Assembly: GCF_900116495.1 (NCBI RefSeq)
Contig: NZ_FPAY01000005.1
Coordinates: 186,001-250,000 of the forward strand
Reading direction: 5' to 3'
Length of the DNA stretch: 64,000 nt
Origin: Arthrobacter sp. ov118
Lineage (GTDB): Bacteria > Actinomycetota > Actinomycetes > Actinomycetales > Micrococcaceae
The notes under the pieces are model-generated. The model saw only the letters and a program-made list of their open reading frames with translations. It had not been told where the DNA came from and made no database searches. The translations under genes were made by a program, and so were the position numbers. Positions 1-9,085 of the stretch are shown here, piece by piece (position 1 is the stretch's first letter; each line of letters starts with the position of its first letter).

Positions 1-174
1 GCCGAATGCGCTAATCAACGCCGAGACCGGACATTCCCAGGACCGTGATGGTCGAAACAATGACGCTGCGGCGCAGCTTGCCACAGCCCGTTGAGGCGTC
101 GCCGAAGACCTTGACCGCTCCCGGTCAGGCTCGGACGCTACACACTCGGCTTGTCCGCGACTACCCGGAATTCA
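1..174. other. window edge, no gene recognised
   Basis: This stretch lies downstream of the GH43 gene. A minus-strand frame stays open from the left edge region and would stop at a TAG at 11-13, but its protein is not recognisable. No RNA gene, hairpin or repeat was seen. Confidence 0.3.
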
Positions 175-1116
175 TCACAGGATCCGGACCCGCGCCCCCT
201 TGATCTCCACCTCGGTGAGCTTGACACTTTCGTCAGGAGGGTTGTTGGGCCAGTGGAAGACCAAGTAGCCCTTTCCCTTGGAGGTGCGGAGGATCATGCC
301 GTGGCCGCCGTTGCTGGACCACAGGGGCCGGTCGTGCTGCATCCAGGGCCCCGTGATGGTTCCACTTTCTGATTCGGCGATGCCCATCGCGTATCCTGCG
401 TCCCCGTGGCTCGACCACAGCATCAGCAGCGACCCCTCGGGCGATCGGATGAGAAAAGGACCATCGGTGAACATCGGGTCCTTGGCAAGGTTCAGGCCCT
501 CCGGTGGTTCGACCCCGTCCGGGAACTGCAGTGGCCTGCTCCAACCTGCCGATGAAGCTGCGAACAACAGGATTGGCTCACCCACGCCAGCTTTTAGGTC
601 TTGTGACAGGCGGAGCGCGTACATCTCGCCGTCAGAGATTCCTGCTTTGTCGGGTGTCCCCTCCGCGCCGCGGCTGTAGAGCAACCAGGGGACAGAGCCG
701 TCATCAACGAAAAGCGTTCCGTCGAGGCTTGGCTCCGACACCGGTGTCACGGGTCCATCGCTCCACGGCTCGTAAGGGCCTGTGGGGTGGTCCGCGACCA
801 GGACTGCGACTCCGCGGGGGTGCGCGCCGGTGGAGGTGGCGAATGTGGCGAGCATGAAGAACCGTCCGTTAACGGAGTGGACTTCCGGCGCCCAGTACTG
901 GCTGTCCCCCCAGAAGCCGTGCGGGGGGCGGAACGCGGCAATGGGGCCATACCAGTGCTCGAGATCATCGCTGATGTAGCAGTCGAAGCCAGTCGCGGGC
1001 CCTCCCCAGACGTTATCGTCGGTGGTCCCGAAAAGGACGAACTCACCTGGAAACGGCTCCAGGATGAACGGATCACGCATCCGAATGTCTTCAAGGCGGA
1101 GTTGTTCAGCGGGCAT
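175..1116 (-). CDS. glycoside hydrolase family 43-type protein
   Basis: 313-aa protein resembling GH43 five-bladed beta-propeller glycosidases, which usually act on arabino- or xylo-oligosaccharides. Residues 12-18 (RMRDPFI) match the first-blade motif with the catalytic-base Asp15. WAPEVH at 75-80 is the typical second-blade motif. A DGPF element lies near 217, and a late HGM histidine matches the last blade. There is no signal peptide, so it should act in the cytoplasm on imported oligosaccharides. AAAGGAA lies just upstream of the ATG. No transporter is visible beside it; its operon may continue beyond the left edge. The family is fairly secure, the exact substrate is unknown. Confidence 0.8.
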   Translation of the reverse strand: MPAEQLRLEDIRMRDPFILEPFPGEFVLFGTTDDNVWGGPATGFDCYISDDLEHWYGPIAAFRPPHGFWGDSQYWAPEVHSVNGRFFMLATFATSTGAHPRGVAVLVADHPTGPYEPWSDGPVTPVSEPSLDGTLFVDDGSVPWLLYSRGAEGTPDKAGISDGEMYALRLSQDLKAGVGEPILLFAASSAGWSRPLQFPDGVEPPEGLNLAKDPMFTDGPFLIRSPEGSLLMLWSSHGDAGYAMGIAESESGTITGPWMQHDRPLWSSNGGHGMILRTSKGKGYLVFHWPNNPPDESVKLTEVEIKGARVRIL

Positions 1117-1639
1117 CTGCGTTCCTTTGCTCGGGTTGGCGGCTCACCGCGTCCGGGTGCCCGGCCTGGTTCATGCGCCGATACCAGTCTTGCCGTCTTG
1201 GGCAACCGTTTGGAGAATCACTTTCGCCCAATGGAAGCTTTTGCCGCCAGTGCTTTTGATCCTTGGTCCGGCCATCCATGGGATGGTCGGACCGGTTTTT
1301 CTCTTGAAGCAGCGCAAGTGGCCGGTCCGAGGGCACGACGGAAAACGCCAGGCCAGGTCGGAGCGTTGAAATCGAGAAGGACTTCATCGACTCGGCAGTG
1401 AAGACCTTGTCTGTGCTATAGGTCACGACTGCTATTAGGCGGCAGCACACCCCATTTGACCGTCCCAACTCCCCTCCACCGAACCACCGGCCCCAAGCCG
1501 TAGGGGTGCTGCCCGCCTTTAAGTACTGACGCAATTCGGCTGTCTGGAGGTCGGCTAGATCGCCCTGCGTGTGGGCAGACGTCAGCACGTTTTTCGTTGT
1601 TCGACAATGCCCGGTTGGCGAGCGGATACTGAAGAAACC
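1117..1639. other. 520-bp intergenic region, no gene recognised
   Basis: This region separates the minus-strand GH43 gene from the plus-strand SARP regulator and must hold both promoters. I see no recognisable protein in any frame. The inverted word CCGGTCCGA/TCGGACCGG occurs around 1290-1330, but nothing firm can be assigned. Confidence 0.3.
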
Positions 1640-4600
1640 ATGAAGCCTACCCAAAGCGGGTTGTGCATCCAGCTTCTCGGCTCGTTCATCGTGTACGTCA
1701 ACGGGAACGCCATCGAGAACAGCCACTGGCGGCTGCAGAAGGCAAAGGCCGTGGTGGCGATGCTGGCGTTGGCGCGTGGTCAGCGTGGCCGTCGCGAGCA
1801 GGTACTGGACCGCCTGTGGCCTGACATGGAGCCGGTGGCCGCCGCACGGAATCTGCATCAGACCCTGTACGTCGCTCGTCGTACGCTCGCTGGCGCCGGA
1901 GCCGGCAGCGACGGGCTGCTCGCCATCCGCGGTGAAGTGGTCGTGCTGGATGACACTGGCCCGGTCGATGTCGATGTCCTGCAGTTCGAGCGTTCGGCCG
2001 TGGCAGCGTTGGCTGCCGGTGTCGAGGCAGGCCTGCGCGATGCGGCCGACTTGTACAGTGGTGATCTTCTGCCGGAGCTGCCGGATGCGGATTGGCTGAC
2101 GACACGCCGCGATGAGCTCCGGGAAATCCATCGCGAGGTACTGGTGAAACTGGCGTCCACGGTGGCGCAGCGCGCACCGGAGGAAGCGTTGGTCATCCTC
2201 ACCCATGCGCTCGAATCCGATCCCATCCACGAGGGGGCCGTGCGCGCGCAGATGGTGGTGCTGGCTGGGATGGGCCGGCGGTCGGAAGCATTGGCACGAT
2301 ATGAGCGGCTGGTCGACGAACTCCTCGACGCGTTCGGGACCGACCCGGACACCCAGACGATGGGACTGTTTCGCGAGTTGTTGACCGGTTCGCCGCCCGA
2401 GGAGCGCCTCCACCGACCCGTCGGCGTGGCCGGCGAAGACGATGCCATCGGTTATCTGCCATCCCCGTTGACAAGCTTCATCGGGCGCGAGCGTGAGCTC
2501 GTTGACGTCGAGCGGCTGATGGGCCATGCTCGCCTGCTCACCCTCACCGGGGCTGGCGGCAGCGGCAAAACCAGACTGGCATTGGAGGCCGCGAAGACGG
2601 TTCGTCCTGAGTACGTGGACGGAGTCTGGTTTGTCGACCTCGCGGCCGTTGGGGAGTCGCTGCTGGTGGCCGATGCCGTAGCCGAGGTCCTCGGGTTGGA
2701 TTCCGGCGCGGCACCAAGCCGCGTGCAAGCGCTGGTCGACCAACTGCGGCGACGCTCGCTGCTCCTCGTGCTGGACAACTGCGAACACCTGCTCGCGGCC
2801 TGTGCGCAACTCGTCGTCGCGTTACTCGACGGATCCCCTGGGGTTAAAGTGCTGGCCACCAGCCGGGAGCCACTCCATGCCGACGGAGAGTACACCTACC
2901 GGGTGCCGTCATTGCCCCTGCCCTCGCCCCTGCGGACCGACGCTCTCGACCTGGCCGTGCTGGGCCGTCTGCCCTCTGTCCGTCTTTTCGTTGAGCGGGC
3001 AGCGCAGGTCCGGCCGGGTTTCGCGCTCGACGACGACAACGCGCAGGGGGTGACAGAGTTGTGCCGACGGCTCGACGGCATGCCGCTGGCCCTGGAATTG
3101 GCCGCAGCCAGAACCGCCGTACTCGAACCCGCCGAGATCGTCCAGAGATTGGGCGATGCTTTGTCCATGCTCGGCGGGGGAACCAGCGGCGTCACGCGGC
3201 ACCAGACGCTGCGTGGCACCTTGGAATGGAGCCACGAACTGCTCACCAAACCGGAGCAGGTTCTGCTGCGCCGACTGTCTGTGTTCGCTGGTGGTTTCAC
3301 CCTCGACGCTGTGGTAGCAGTCTGCGCTGACGCGCCCCTCCAGCAGATCGAACTGCTCGACCTGTTGGCCAAGCTGGTGGACAAATCTTTGGTGGTCACC
3401 GAAAGGAGGGGCGCCGGGACCCGATACCGGCAATTGGAGACGGTCCGCCAGTTTGGCCACGAGAACCTCGATCATGCAGGTGAGGCGTCTCAACTGGCGG
3501 CTGCGCATTGCGCCTACTTCCTTGCCGTCGCCGAATCCCACAATCCCGAAAGGGCCACCGGGGTGGTCATCGAACAGCCGAAGGTGCTCGACCGCGAGCA
3601 CGACAACCTGCGCGCTGCGCTGCGCTGGTCGTGCGCCCACGAGCCCGAGACCGCGCTCCGGCTCGCCGCCAGCCTGTGGCGGTTCTGGTTCCTCCGCGGT
3701 CACGCGGTCGAGGGAGCACGTTGGGTCGAGCGTGCCTTGGCGGTGGCTCCCGACTCGACCCGGCCTCGCGCGGCCGCTCTGATCGGCCTGACCGGGCTGG
3801 ACAGCCGGCAGGGCCGCGGCGATCGGCATCGGGCGCTCGGCGCGGAGGCCCTGGCAATTATGCGGGAGATCGGCAAACCCGACGAGGTGGCGATGGCCCG
3901 GCTCATTGAGACCTCGCTCGCTTGGAGCACTTTCGACTTGGACGAGGCCGAACAGCTGGCAGCCGACGTGCACACCGAGGCAGTCGAGGGTGGCAGACCC
4001 GAACATTGCGCTGCCAGCAGTTGGCTGCTCGGCCAGTGCGCGTTGTCCCGGGAGGACGGACCGCTCGCCGCCCGTCACCTAAACACCTGCCTGAGCGAAC
4101 TCGCACAGTCTGAGACCAGCACTCCGCCTTTCCTGCCGGTGATCACACCCAGCCTGCAACTGGTCCCGATCGCCGGACGGTGGGTCCCCTGCGTCGAGGA
4201 GACCCTGCTGTTGGGCCGGCGGGTTGGCGTCGTCCAAGCCAAAGGCTACGTGCTGTCCGCGATCGGCTACGCGGCCAGGCTTTCGAGAGACACGCAGTCT
4301 GCGATATCCGTCATCACGGATGCAGCCGAACATTTCGCCGAGTTAGGAGATGACCTGGCTAGGGCGCAAACACTTCACCAACTTGGCTGCATTCTGCGCG
4401 ACTGTGGCGACCACAGCGCGGCCGATGAGGCCCTGTCCTTGGCGCGGGAGCTTCGGCTCGGCCTGGGCGACCGGCGCGGCGAGCTGCTGACCGAGATTAA
4501 TATCGCCCTGCTCCGCGCCATGGGTGGTGATATCGACCGCGGCCTGACAGACGCTCGGCGTTGCCTTTCAGGGTTCGAGTCCGCGGGAGATCAGGTGGGG

Positions 4601-4906
4601 ATGGGCGCCACGCTGACCATTCTCGGTGCCGCCGAGCTGATCTCCGGGGAGGTCCGGGCAGCGCGGGAAATGTACAGGCAGGCAGCGGAAAAGGTCGCCC
4701 CATGGCGGCGACACACTGGCTGGCAACGGTTGATGGTGGCAGAGCTTTCCAACGAGCTCGGCGACCCGCATCGGGCGGCCCGCGAAATTGACAGGGCCGG
4801 GGCGATTTTCGACCGAACGAGATGCCTCATCGCCGGTCAGCGGCTGGCCGCACTGCGCAGGCGGGACTCGGATGATGATGTTGAGACGGCGTTGAGTGCT
4901 CGTTGA
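1640..4906 (+). CDS. AfsR/SARP-type regulator (BTAD + NB-ARC + TPR)
   Basis: Large transcriptional regulator of about 1088 aa. The N-terminus is a winged-helix DNA-binding domain (LLGSFIVYVNG..., about residues 10-95), followed by a bacterial transcriptional activation domain to about 250. Next is an STAND/NB-ARC ATPase with Walker A GAGGSGKT near residue 303 and Walker B LLLVLDNCEHL near 375. A long helical TPR-like region ends the protein. ATG 1640 is chosen because the recognisable domain starts right after it, although upstream in-frame starts exist. SARP-type regulators usually activate neighbouring biosynthetic or oxidative genes, and the FAD oxidoreductase 75 bp downstream is the obvious target. 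The inducing signal cannot be read from sequence. Confidence 0.88.
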   Translation: MKPTQSGLCIQLLGSFIVYVNGNAIENSHWRLQKAKAVVAMLALARGQRGRREQVLDRLWPDMEPVAAARNLHQTLYVARRTLAGAGAGSDGLLAIRGEVVVLDDTGPVDVDVLQFERSAVAALAAGVEAGLRDAADLYSGDLLPELPDADWLTTRRDELREIHREVLVKLASTVAQRAPEEALVILTHALESDPIHEGAVRAQMVVLAGMGRRSEALARYERLVDELLDAFGTDPDTQTMGLFRELLTGSPPEERLHRPVGVAGEDDAIGYLPSPLTSFIGRERELVDVERLMGHARLLTLTGAGGSGKTRLALEAAKTVRPEYVDGVWFVDLAAVGESLLVADAVAEVLGLDSGAAPSRVQALVDQLRRRSLLLVLDNCEHLLAACAQLVVALLDGSPGVKVLATSREPLHADGEYTYRVPSLPLPSPLRTDALDLAVLGRLPSVRLFVERAAQVRPGFALDDDNAQGVTELCRRLDGMPLALELAAARTAVLEPAEIVQRLGDALSMLGGGTSGVTRHQTLRGTLEWSHELLTKPEQVLLRRLSVFAGGFTLDAVVAVCADAPLQQIELLDLLAKLVDKSLVVTERRGAGTRYRQLETVRQFGHENLDHAGEASQLAAAHCAYFLAVAESHNPERATGVVIEQPKVLDREHDNLRAALRWSCAHEPETALRLAASLWRFWFLRGHAVEGARWVERALAVAPDSTRPRAAALIGLTGLDSRQGRGDRHRALGAEALAIMREIGKPDEVAMARLIETSLAWSTFDLDEAEQLAADVHTEAVEGGRPEHCAASSWLLGQCALSREDGPLAARHLNTCLSELAQSETSTPPFLPVITPSLQLVPIAGRWVPCVEETLLLGRRVGVVQAKGYVLSAIGYAARLSRDTQSAISVITDAAEHFAELGDDLARAQTLHQLGCILRDCGDHSAADEALSLARELRLGLGDRRGELLTEINIALLRAMGGDIDRGLTDARRCLSGFESAGDQVGMGATLTILGAAELISGEVRAAREMYRQAAEKVAPWRRHTGWQRLMVAELSNELGDPHRAAREIDRAGAIFDRTRCLIAGQRLAALRRRDSDDDVETALSAR

Positions 4907-4981
4907 GTACGGTTCACTAGCGTGATTCCTGGATCTGACATATGGATCTGACAAACAAACAGCAATCAGGAGGAACGCATC

Positions 4982-6388
4982 GTGACAACGACGCAGACTA
5001 GGCCGACCCGCATCGGCGAGGCCACCATCGCCGAGTTCGCCGCCGGCCTGCGCGGCAAGGTCGTCCGGCCCGGGGACGCGGACTACGACCACGAACGCAG
5101 CATCTGGAACGGTGCCCACGACCGGCGCCCGACGCTCATCGCACGCTGTGCGGGTGTGGCAGATGTGATACGCACGGTCGATCTCGCGCGCAGCGAGGGG
5201 TTGCCGTTGTCGGTTCGCGGCGGTGGCCATTCGATCCCCGGGTTTTCCACCGTCGACGACGGTATCGTGCTGGACCTTTCGCTGATGAAGGGGGTCCAGG
5301 TGGACCCTGCCCGCCGCCGCGTGGCGGCCCAGGCAGGGTGTACCTGGAAGGACATGGATGCAGAGACCCAGCAATTCGGGCTTGCGGTGACCGGTGGCCT
5401 GGTTTCCTCGACCGGCATCGCCGGCTTCACCACCGGCGGCGGCATCGGCTGGCTCGTGCGCAAGCACGGGCTGGCCAGCGACAACCTGGTCGGCGCCGAC
5501 GTCGTCACCGCCGACGGGCAGTTTATTCACGCCAGTGCCAACGAGCACCCCGATTTGTTCTGGGGACTGCGCGGCGGCGGCGGCAATTTCGGTGTGGTGA
5601 CGTCCTTCGACTTTCAGTTGCACGAAGTGGGGCCTATCGTCCTTTCCGGCCTGGTTTTCTACCCTGCAGAAGAAGCGGAGCAGGTGTTGCGCGGTTATCG
5701 GGCGGCCTGCGCCGCGGCCCCCGATGAGCTGACCACGCTGGTCAACATGACCATGGCGCCACCGGTCCCGTTCCTGCCAGAATCAGTGCACGGCAAGCCA
5801 GTCATCGCTGTGGGAGGGTGCTGGTCCGGCGATCTCGATGCCGGCGAGGCCGCCACCGCGCCCTTCCGGTCATTGGGCACGGTCATCGCCGATGTGTTCG
5901 CGGCCAACCCGTACGCCGGATGGCAGCAGGCGCTCGATCCGCTGTACCCGCGGGGCGTGCACAACTATTTCCGCTCCGCATTTCTGCGCGCCGCCGACGA
6001 CGGGTCCGTGCGCGTGCTGCTGGACTCGTTTGCGGCATTGCCCAACGCCATGACGCAGATTCACCTGCACCACCTTGGCGGCGCGGTCGGCCGGGTTCCG
6101 GCCGAAGCAACGGCCTTCGCACTCCGCGACCAGGAATTCATCGTCAATGTCATTGCGCGCACGCCGACGGCGGAAGGCTTCGCGGATGTCGTCGAATGGG
6201 CCCGGGGCGTGACGTCCGCGCTCGGTCCGGATGTGGCGGCCTACGTGAATTTCACAGGTGAAGCGAATACGACGCTCGTCCGGGCGTCGTACCCGGCGGA
6301 TACCTACCGGCGGCTCGTGGAACTGAAAAACGAATACGACCCCGCCAATCTATTCCGGTTGAACCAGAACATCGTCCCCACGGTGTGA
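4982..6388 (+). CDS. FAD-binding (berberine bridge-type) oxidoreductase
   Basis: 468-aa flavoprotein of the PCMH/BBE family. The N-terminal FAD domain has RGGGHSIPG near residue 80, whose His is the usual covalent FAD attachment site, and a GGGIGWL...GLASDNL block near 155-170. The position where bicovalent BBE enzymes carry Cys is Ser-Ser here, so a single covalent link is likely. The C-terminus has the BBE domain ending YDPANLFRLNQN. The GTG start follows an AGGAGG site. It probably oxidises an alcohol or amine in a secondary-metabolite or sugar context. The substrate is unknown. It lies 75 bp behind the SARP regulator and may be its target. Confidence 0.88.
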   Translation: MTTTQTRPTRIGEATIAEFAAGLRGKVVRPGDADYDHERSIWNGAHDRRPTLIARCAGVADVIRTVDLARSEGLPLSVRGGGHSIPGFSTVDDGIVLDLSLMKGVQVDPARRRVAAQAGCTWKDMDAETQQFGLAVTGGLVSSTGIAGFTTGGGIGWLVRKHGLASDNLVGADVVTADGQFIHASANEHPDLFWGLRGGGGNFGVVTSFDFQLHEVGPIVLSGLVFYPAEEAEQVLRGYRAACAAAPDELTTLVNMTMAPPVPFLPESVHGKPVIAVGGCWSGDLDAGEAATAPFRSLGTVIADVFAANPYAGWQQALDPLYPRGVHNYFRSAFLRAADDGSVRVLLDSFAALPNAMTQIHLHHLGGAVGRVPAEATAFALRDQEFIVNVIARTPTAEGFADVVEWARGVTSALGPDVAAYVNFTGEANTTLVRASYPADTYRRLVELKNEYDPANLFRLNQNIVPTV

Positions 6389-6464
6389 CAGCACTGCCTG
6401 CGTGAGAAGTGGATGATCGACCGAGGATCCGGAAGCAACCTGACAGCCCGCGCCAGAGGGTTGA

Positions 6465-6502
6465 GGCAGGAAGATCCCCGGGTTTCCGGGGATCTTCCTG
6501 CC
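6465..6502. repeat. 17-bp perfect inverted repeat (hairpin)
   Basis: GGCAGGAAGATCCCCGG at 6465-6481 is the exact reverse complement of 6486-6502, around a GTTT loop. There is no T-run, so it is not a standard terminator. It directly abuts the transposase remnant and may be its terminal structure, or it may terminate transcription from the oxidoreductase. Confidence 0.7.
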
Positions 6503-6504
6503 GG

Positions 6505-6680
6505 TCTCGTGGGGGATGACGAGGTCCTTCAGGTGTGCGGGATCGGTGTTCGTGCACTGCTGGAGGAGCCGGTAGAACAGCAGCCCGCGGCTGGCCGAGG
6601 TGCGGCGGTTGAAGCGGAAGGTGAACTCGTCCAGGTAGTAGGCCAGCTGCTCCCGGGAGACGCCCTGGTGCCGTTCTTCT
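6505..6680 (-). pseudogene. IS1595-type transposase remnant
   Basis: A minus-strand segment encodes VSREQLAYYLDEFTFRF followed by NRRTSASRG and LLFYRLLQQC. This is the C-terminal signature of ISXO2/IS1595-family DDE transposases. The catalytic core and N-terminus are missing, and sequence on both sides no longer looks like transposase. It is a dead fragment, probably left by an insertion next to the hairpin at 6465-6502. Confidence 0.65.
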
Positions 6681-6923
6681 GAGACGTCACAAACCAGACC
6701 GCGGCAAAGTGCCCATAGTCCCTTGACGCACGGCAAGCACCGGACGCAAAGTTCACACGAGGGCCATGCCTGAGATGGCCGCTAACCGTCCGGGCCCAGC
6801 CCTCTTGCCGCAACAGCCGCTGCACGGCGGACCGTACTGCATCCCTTGAGCTCTTCCCAGCCGGAGCCGATCGCCGTCGGCTCCGGGAGCGCTCCGGTCA
6901 CCTCTTGGACAGGAGAAACAACG

Positions 6924-7508
6924 ATGGATTTCGAGCAAACACCCCCAGGCCCAAAGACGGTAACTGCGGCTAAGGCCGCCAAAGACGCGGCCCGGGCGGC
7001 CTCTGCGTCGCCTAAGAAGGTTTCTTACGGCGCTCAGGACCGCAGAGGACCGCTACTGTGGAATTCAGGTCTGGAAATGCTCACCAACCGGACCCGCCTG
7101 CCGGGACAGCCAGCCACTGCAGGCATGAACCTGTTCTACGAGGACCTTGAGTGGAATACTTTCTTCGGCCCGGGCGATCCCTCGGGGATCATTCCGAAGG
7201 ACACGGATCAGATTCCGCCTAGAAATATGGCTAATGCAGGCCGGCTGATTCTGCCGTGGTGCTCGAATTCGCAAGAGGTCCGCCAGAAGGCCATTCTTGT
7301 CTACCGTCTTGGGGAGGACCTGGATACGATCGAAGATCCCTTCCTGTACCTCTTCCAGTATTACTGGGACAACGTGGGGTATTTTTTGCCGGTCACCTTT
7401 GGATCATTTTTCGAGAAGGTCTCTATGGGTGAGGGGCCCAGCTCATCCCTCAATGTGGACTTCATCCTCGGCCCTTCAGGAGACCTGGTTGCCAGGGCAT
7501 GGGCTTAG
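6924..7508 (+). CDS. hypothetical protein, 194 aa
   Basis: I do not recognise this protein. ATG 6924 is chosen because an AGGAG box lies 8 bp upstream; an upstream in-frame start at 6846 lacks one. The N-terminus is low complexity (Pro, Ala, Lys: about residues 5-33). It is followed by a compact aromatic-rich domain with NLFYEDLEWNTFFGPGDP near 70 and a C-terminal FLYLFQYYWDNVGYFLPVTF segment near 145-165. There is no signal peptide and no clear membrane helix. It lies alone between an IS remnant and a non-coding stretch. Codon use looks like normal high-GC coding. A lineage-restricted soluble protein is my best guess. Confidence 0.6.
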   Translation: MDFEQTPPGPKTVTAAKAAKDAARAASASPKKVSYGAQDRRGPLLWNSGLEMLTNRTRLPGQPATAGMNLFYEDLEWNTFFGPGDPSGIIPKDTDQIPPRNMANAGRLILPWCSNSQEVRQKAILVYRLGEDLDTIEDPFLYLFQYYWDNVGYFLPVTFGSFFEKVSMGEGPSSSLNVDFILGPSGDLVARAWA

Positions 7509-8109
7509 GGGCCTAGCCGGAGCGCGGCCCGGCCCCTGCCAATCACTAAAGGAGTCGGCAAGGTGTCCGGAGACTGGGTCGAGTATCGAGGCTCTCGCAG
7601 AGGGGAAAGGATGAGATGCGAGTTGGCGGCAAGCCCGGCGGCCCCCGACACTGCACTTCCCCCACCCGGCCAGGACTGCCGCCACTATGAACACCGCACC
7701 CCGTCCCTGGCGCCGGCTCATGGATCCACACCCTGGGTAGCATCGTCCGCAGCCCACCTGATGCGCGGATCTTCAAGGCAAAGAAGACGATTAGCTCAAG
7801 GGGCAGGGCAGCCACCCAGAGAACCAGGGTGAGGACTCATACAGCGTATTCGCCATGGGCCACTCCCCCCCGCGCATTGGGATCCGCTGTCAATTTTCGA
7901 ACTCGTCCGCACTGATAACCCCCCAGAATTACGGGGGTAGTGCACACGGGTATGGACAGGCAGTCTCCGAGCCCGTTTGCGCCCCGATCGCTGTTGTTCC
8001 CGTTGCTGTTGCTGGCCCAATGAAGGTTCCAAGGACGTAGCGCGCGCTCTTGAAATGCGAAGGGGCTGGACGTCAGATGGTGTCAGACAACCACACCAAG
8101 GAGGCCACC
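7509..8109. other. 600-bp stretch, no gene recognised
   Basis: Several short frames are open here but none has a convincing ribosome site plus recognisable protein. The word CCCCCAGAATTACGGGGG near 7920 is an inverted repeat of CCCCC/GGGGG around a short centre. I see nothing else structured. Confidence 0.3.
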
Positions 8110-8496
8110 ATGACGGTCACTTTCAACCACACCATCGTCTACGCAACAGACAAGCGCCGTTCGGCGAAGTTCCTGGTCAACGTACTCGGGCTCCCGGAAC
8201 CCCAAGCCATGTGGTCTTTCATGACCGTACCCCTTGACCATGGAGTAGCCCTCGATTTCGCCACGACGGACCGGCCCATCTCCCCGCAGCACTACGCCTT
8301 CCTGGTCAGCGAGGAGGACTTCGACGGAATCTTCGCAAGGATCCAGGCCGAAGGCATCCCCTACTGGGCAGACCCGGGACGGTCCCGCCCACAACAGATC
8401 AACCACAACGACGGCGGACGCGGCGTCTACTTCACGGATCCTGACGGACATTTCCTCGAGGCGATCACGCGTCCGTATGGATCGGGTGCTGCATGA
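8110..8496 (+). CDS. VOC family (glyoxalase/bleomycin resistance-type) protein
   Basis: 128-aa protein of the vicinal-oxygen-chelate fold. It starts MTVTFNHTIVYATDKRRSA, typical of the first beta-alpha-beta-beta-beta module. It contains HYAFLVSEEDFDGIFARI near 60 and ends with GRGVYFTDPDGHFLEAITRP, the standard C-terminal VOC motif that supplies a metal-binding Glu. ATG 8110 follows a strong AAGGAGG at 8099-8105. Members act as dioxygenases, isomerases or drug-binding resistance proteins. The function here is not specified by its neighbours, which are decayed genes. Confidence 0.85.
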   Translation: MTVTFNHTIVYATDKRRSAKFLVNVLGLPEPQAMWSFMTVPLDHGVALDFATTDRPISPQHYAFLVSEEDFDGIFARIQAEGIPYWADPGRSRPQQINHNDGGRGVYFTDPDGHFLEAITRPYGSGAA

Positions 8497-9085
8497 TTCC
8501 CCGTTACCAAGTTTCGCCGTTTTCAATCCGGGCGTGTGCGGAGCCCAGTGTCGGATGTCCAGCGCACTGACATCAGCAACGTCTGGCCATAGCCCTCGCC
8601 GCCCTCGTCCCCCTGGTCCCCCATGATGGATCCTTTGGTTCCTGCCCCTCTTCGCCGTCATCGGCATTCCCGAAGGGTAGCAGTCTGCGCTCTGACCATC
8701 TTTTCCGTCGCAGCAGGCATGCACCTGATCTTCCTAGACCCAAAAACCAAACCACCGTTCAAAACCACCAGCAGAGACCACCTGCAGGAACCCGCGCATG
8801 AGCTAATGGAGCAGCCGGCGACGCCGAAGCCATCAGCAGGCAGGCAGCCCTCCTCAGGCAGGTGACAGCGCCTGTCCGTGTCGAACCCCGGAATCCCCGA
8901 CGCTCCTGACACCCCTTGGAAAACCACCCGATCGTCTCTTTAATCGATCCTTTATCAAGACGGAACGGCCGGTTCATCGGAGGTTTGTGGAGTTCAGCGC
9001 TTGGTTGAAGCCCTTCCAGAGTTACTGGAGCGGCTGTCCGGGCGCTGGGTTGACCAGTGATGCCCCGCGCACGAGAATGCGAACC
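8497..9085. other. 590-bp stretch, no firm gene
   Basis: A plus-strand frame at 8623-8865 could give an 80-aa protein with one hydrophobic segment, but it lacks a ribosome site and family resemblance. Nothing else was recognised between the VOC gene and the M24 pseudogene. Confidence 0.3.

Noticed and set aside
1106..2809. 567-codon minus-strand open frame over the start of the SARP gene
   Set aside because: Antisense to a domain-rich regulator; no recognisable motif, composition typical of high-GC shadow frames.
2909..4078. 389-codon minus-strand frame inside the SARP gene
   Set aside because: Shadow of the NB-ARC/TPR coding frame; no ribosome site or family.
8623..8865. Possible 80-aa membrane protein
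   Set aside because: One hydrophobic segment, but no ribosome site, no relatives recognised and frame use unlike neighbours.
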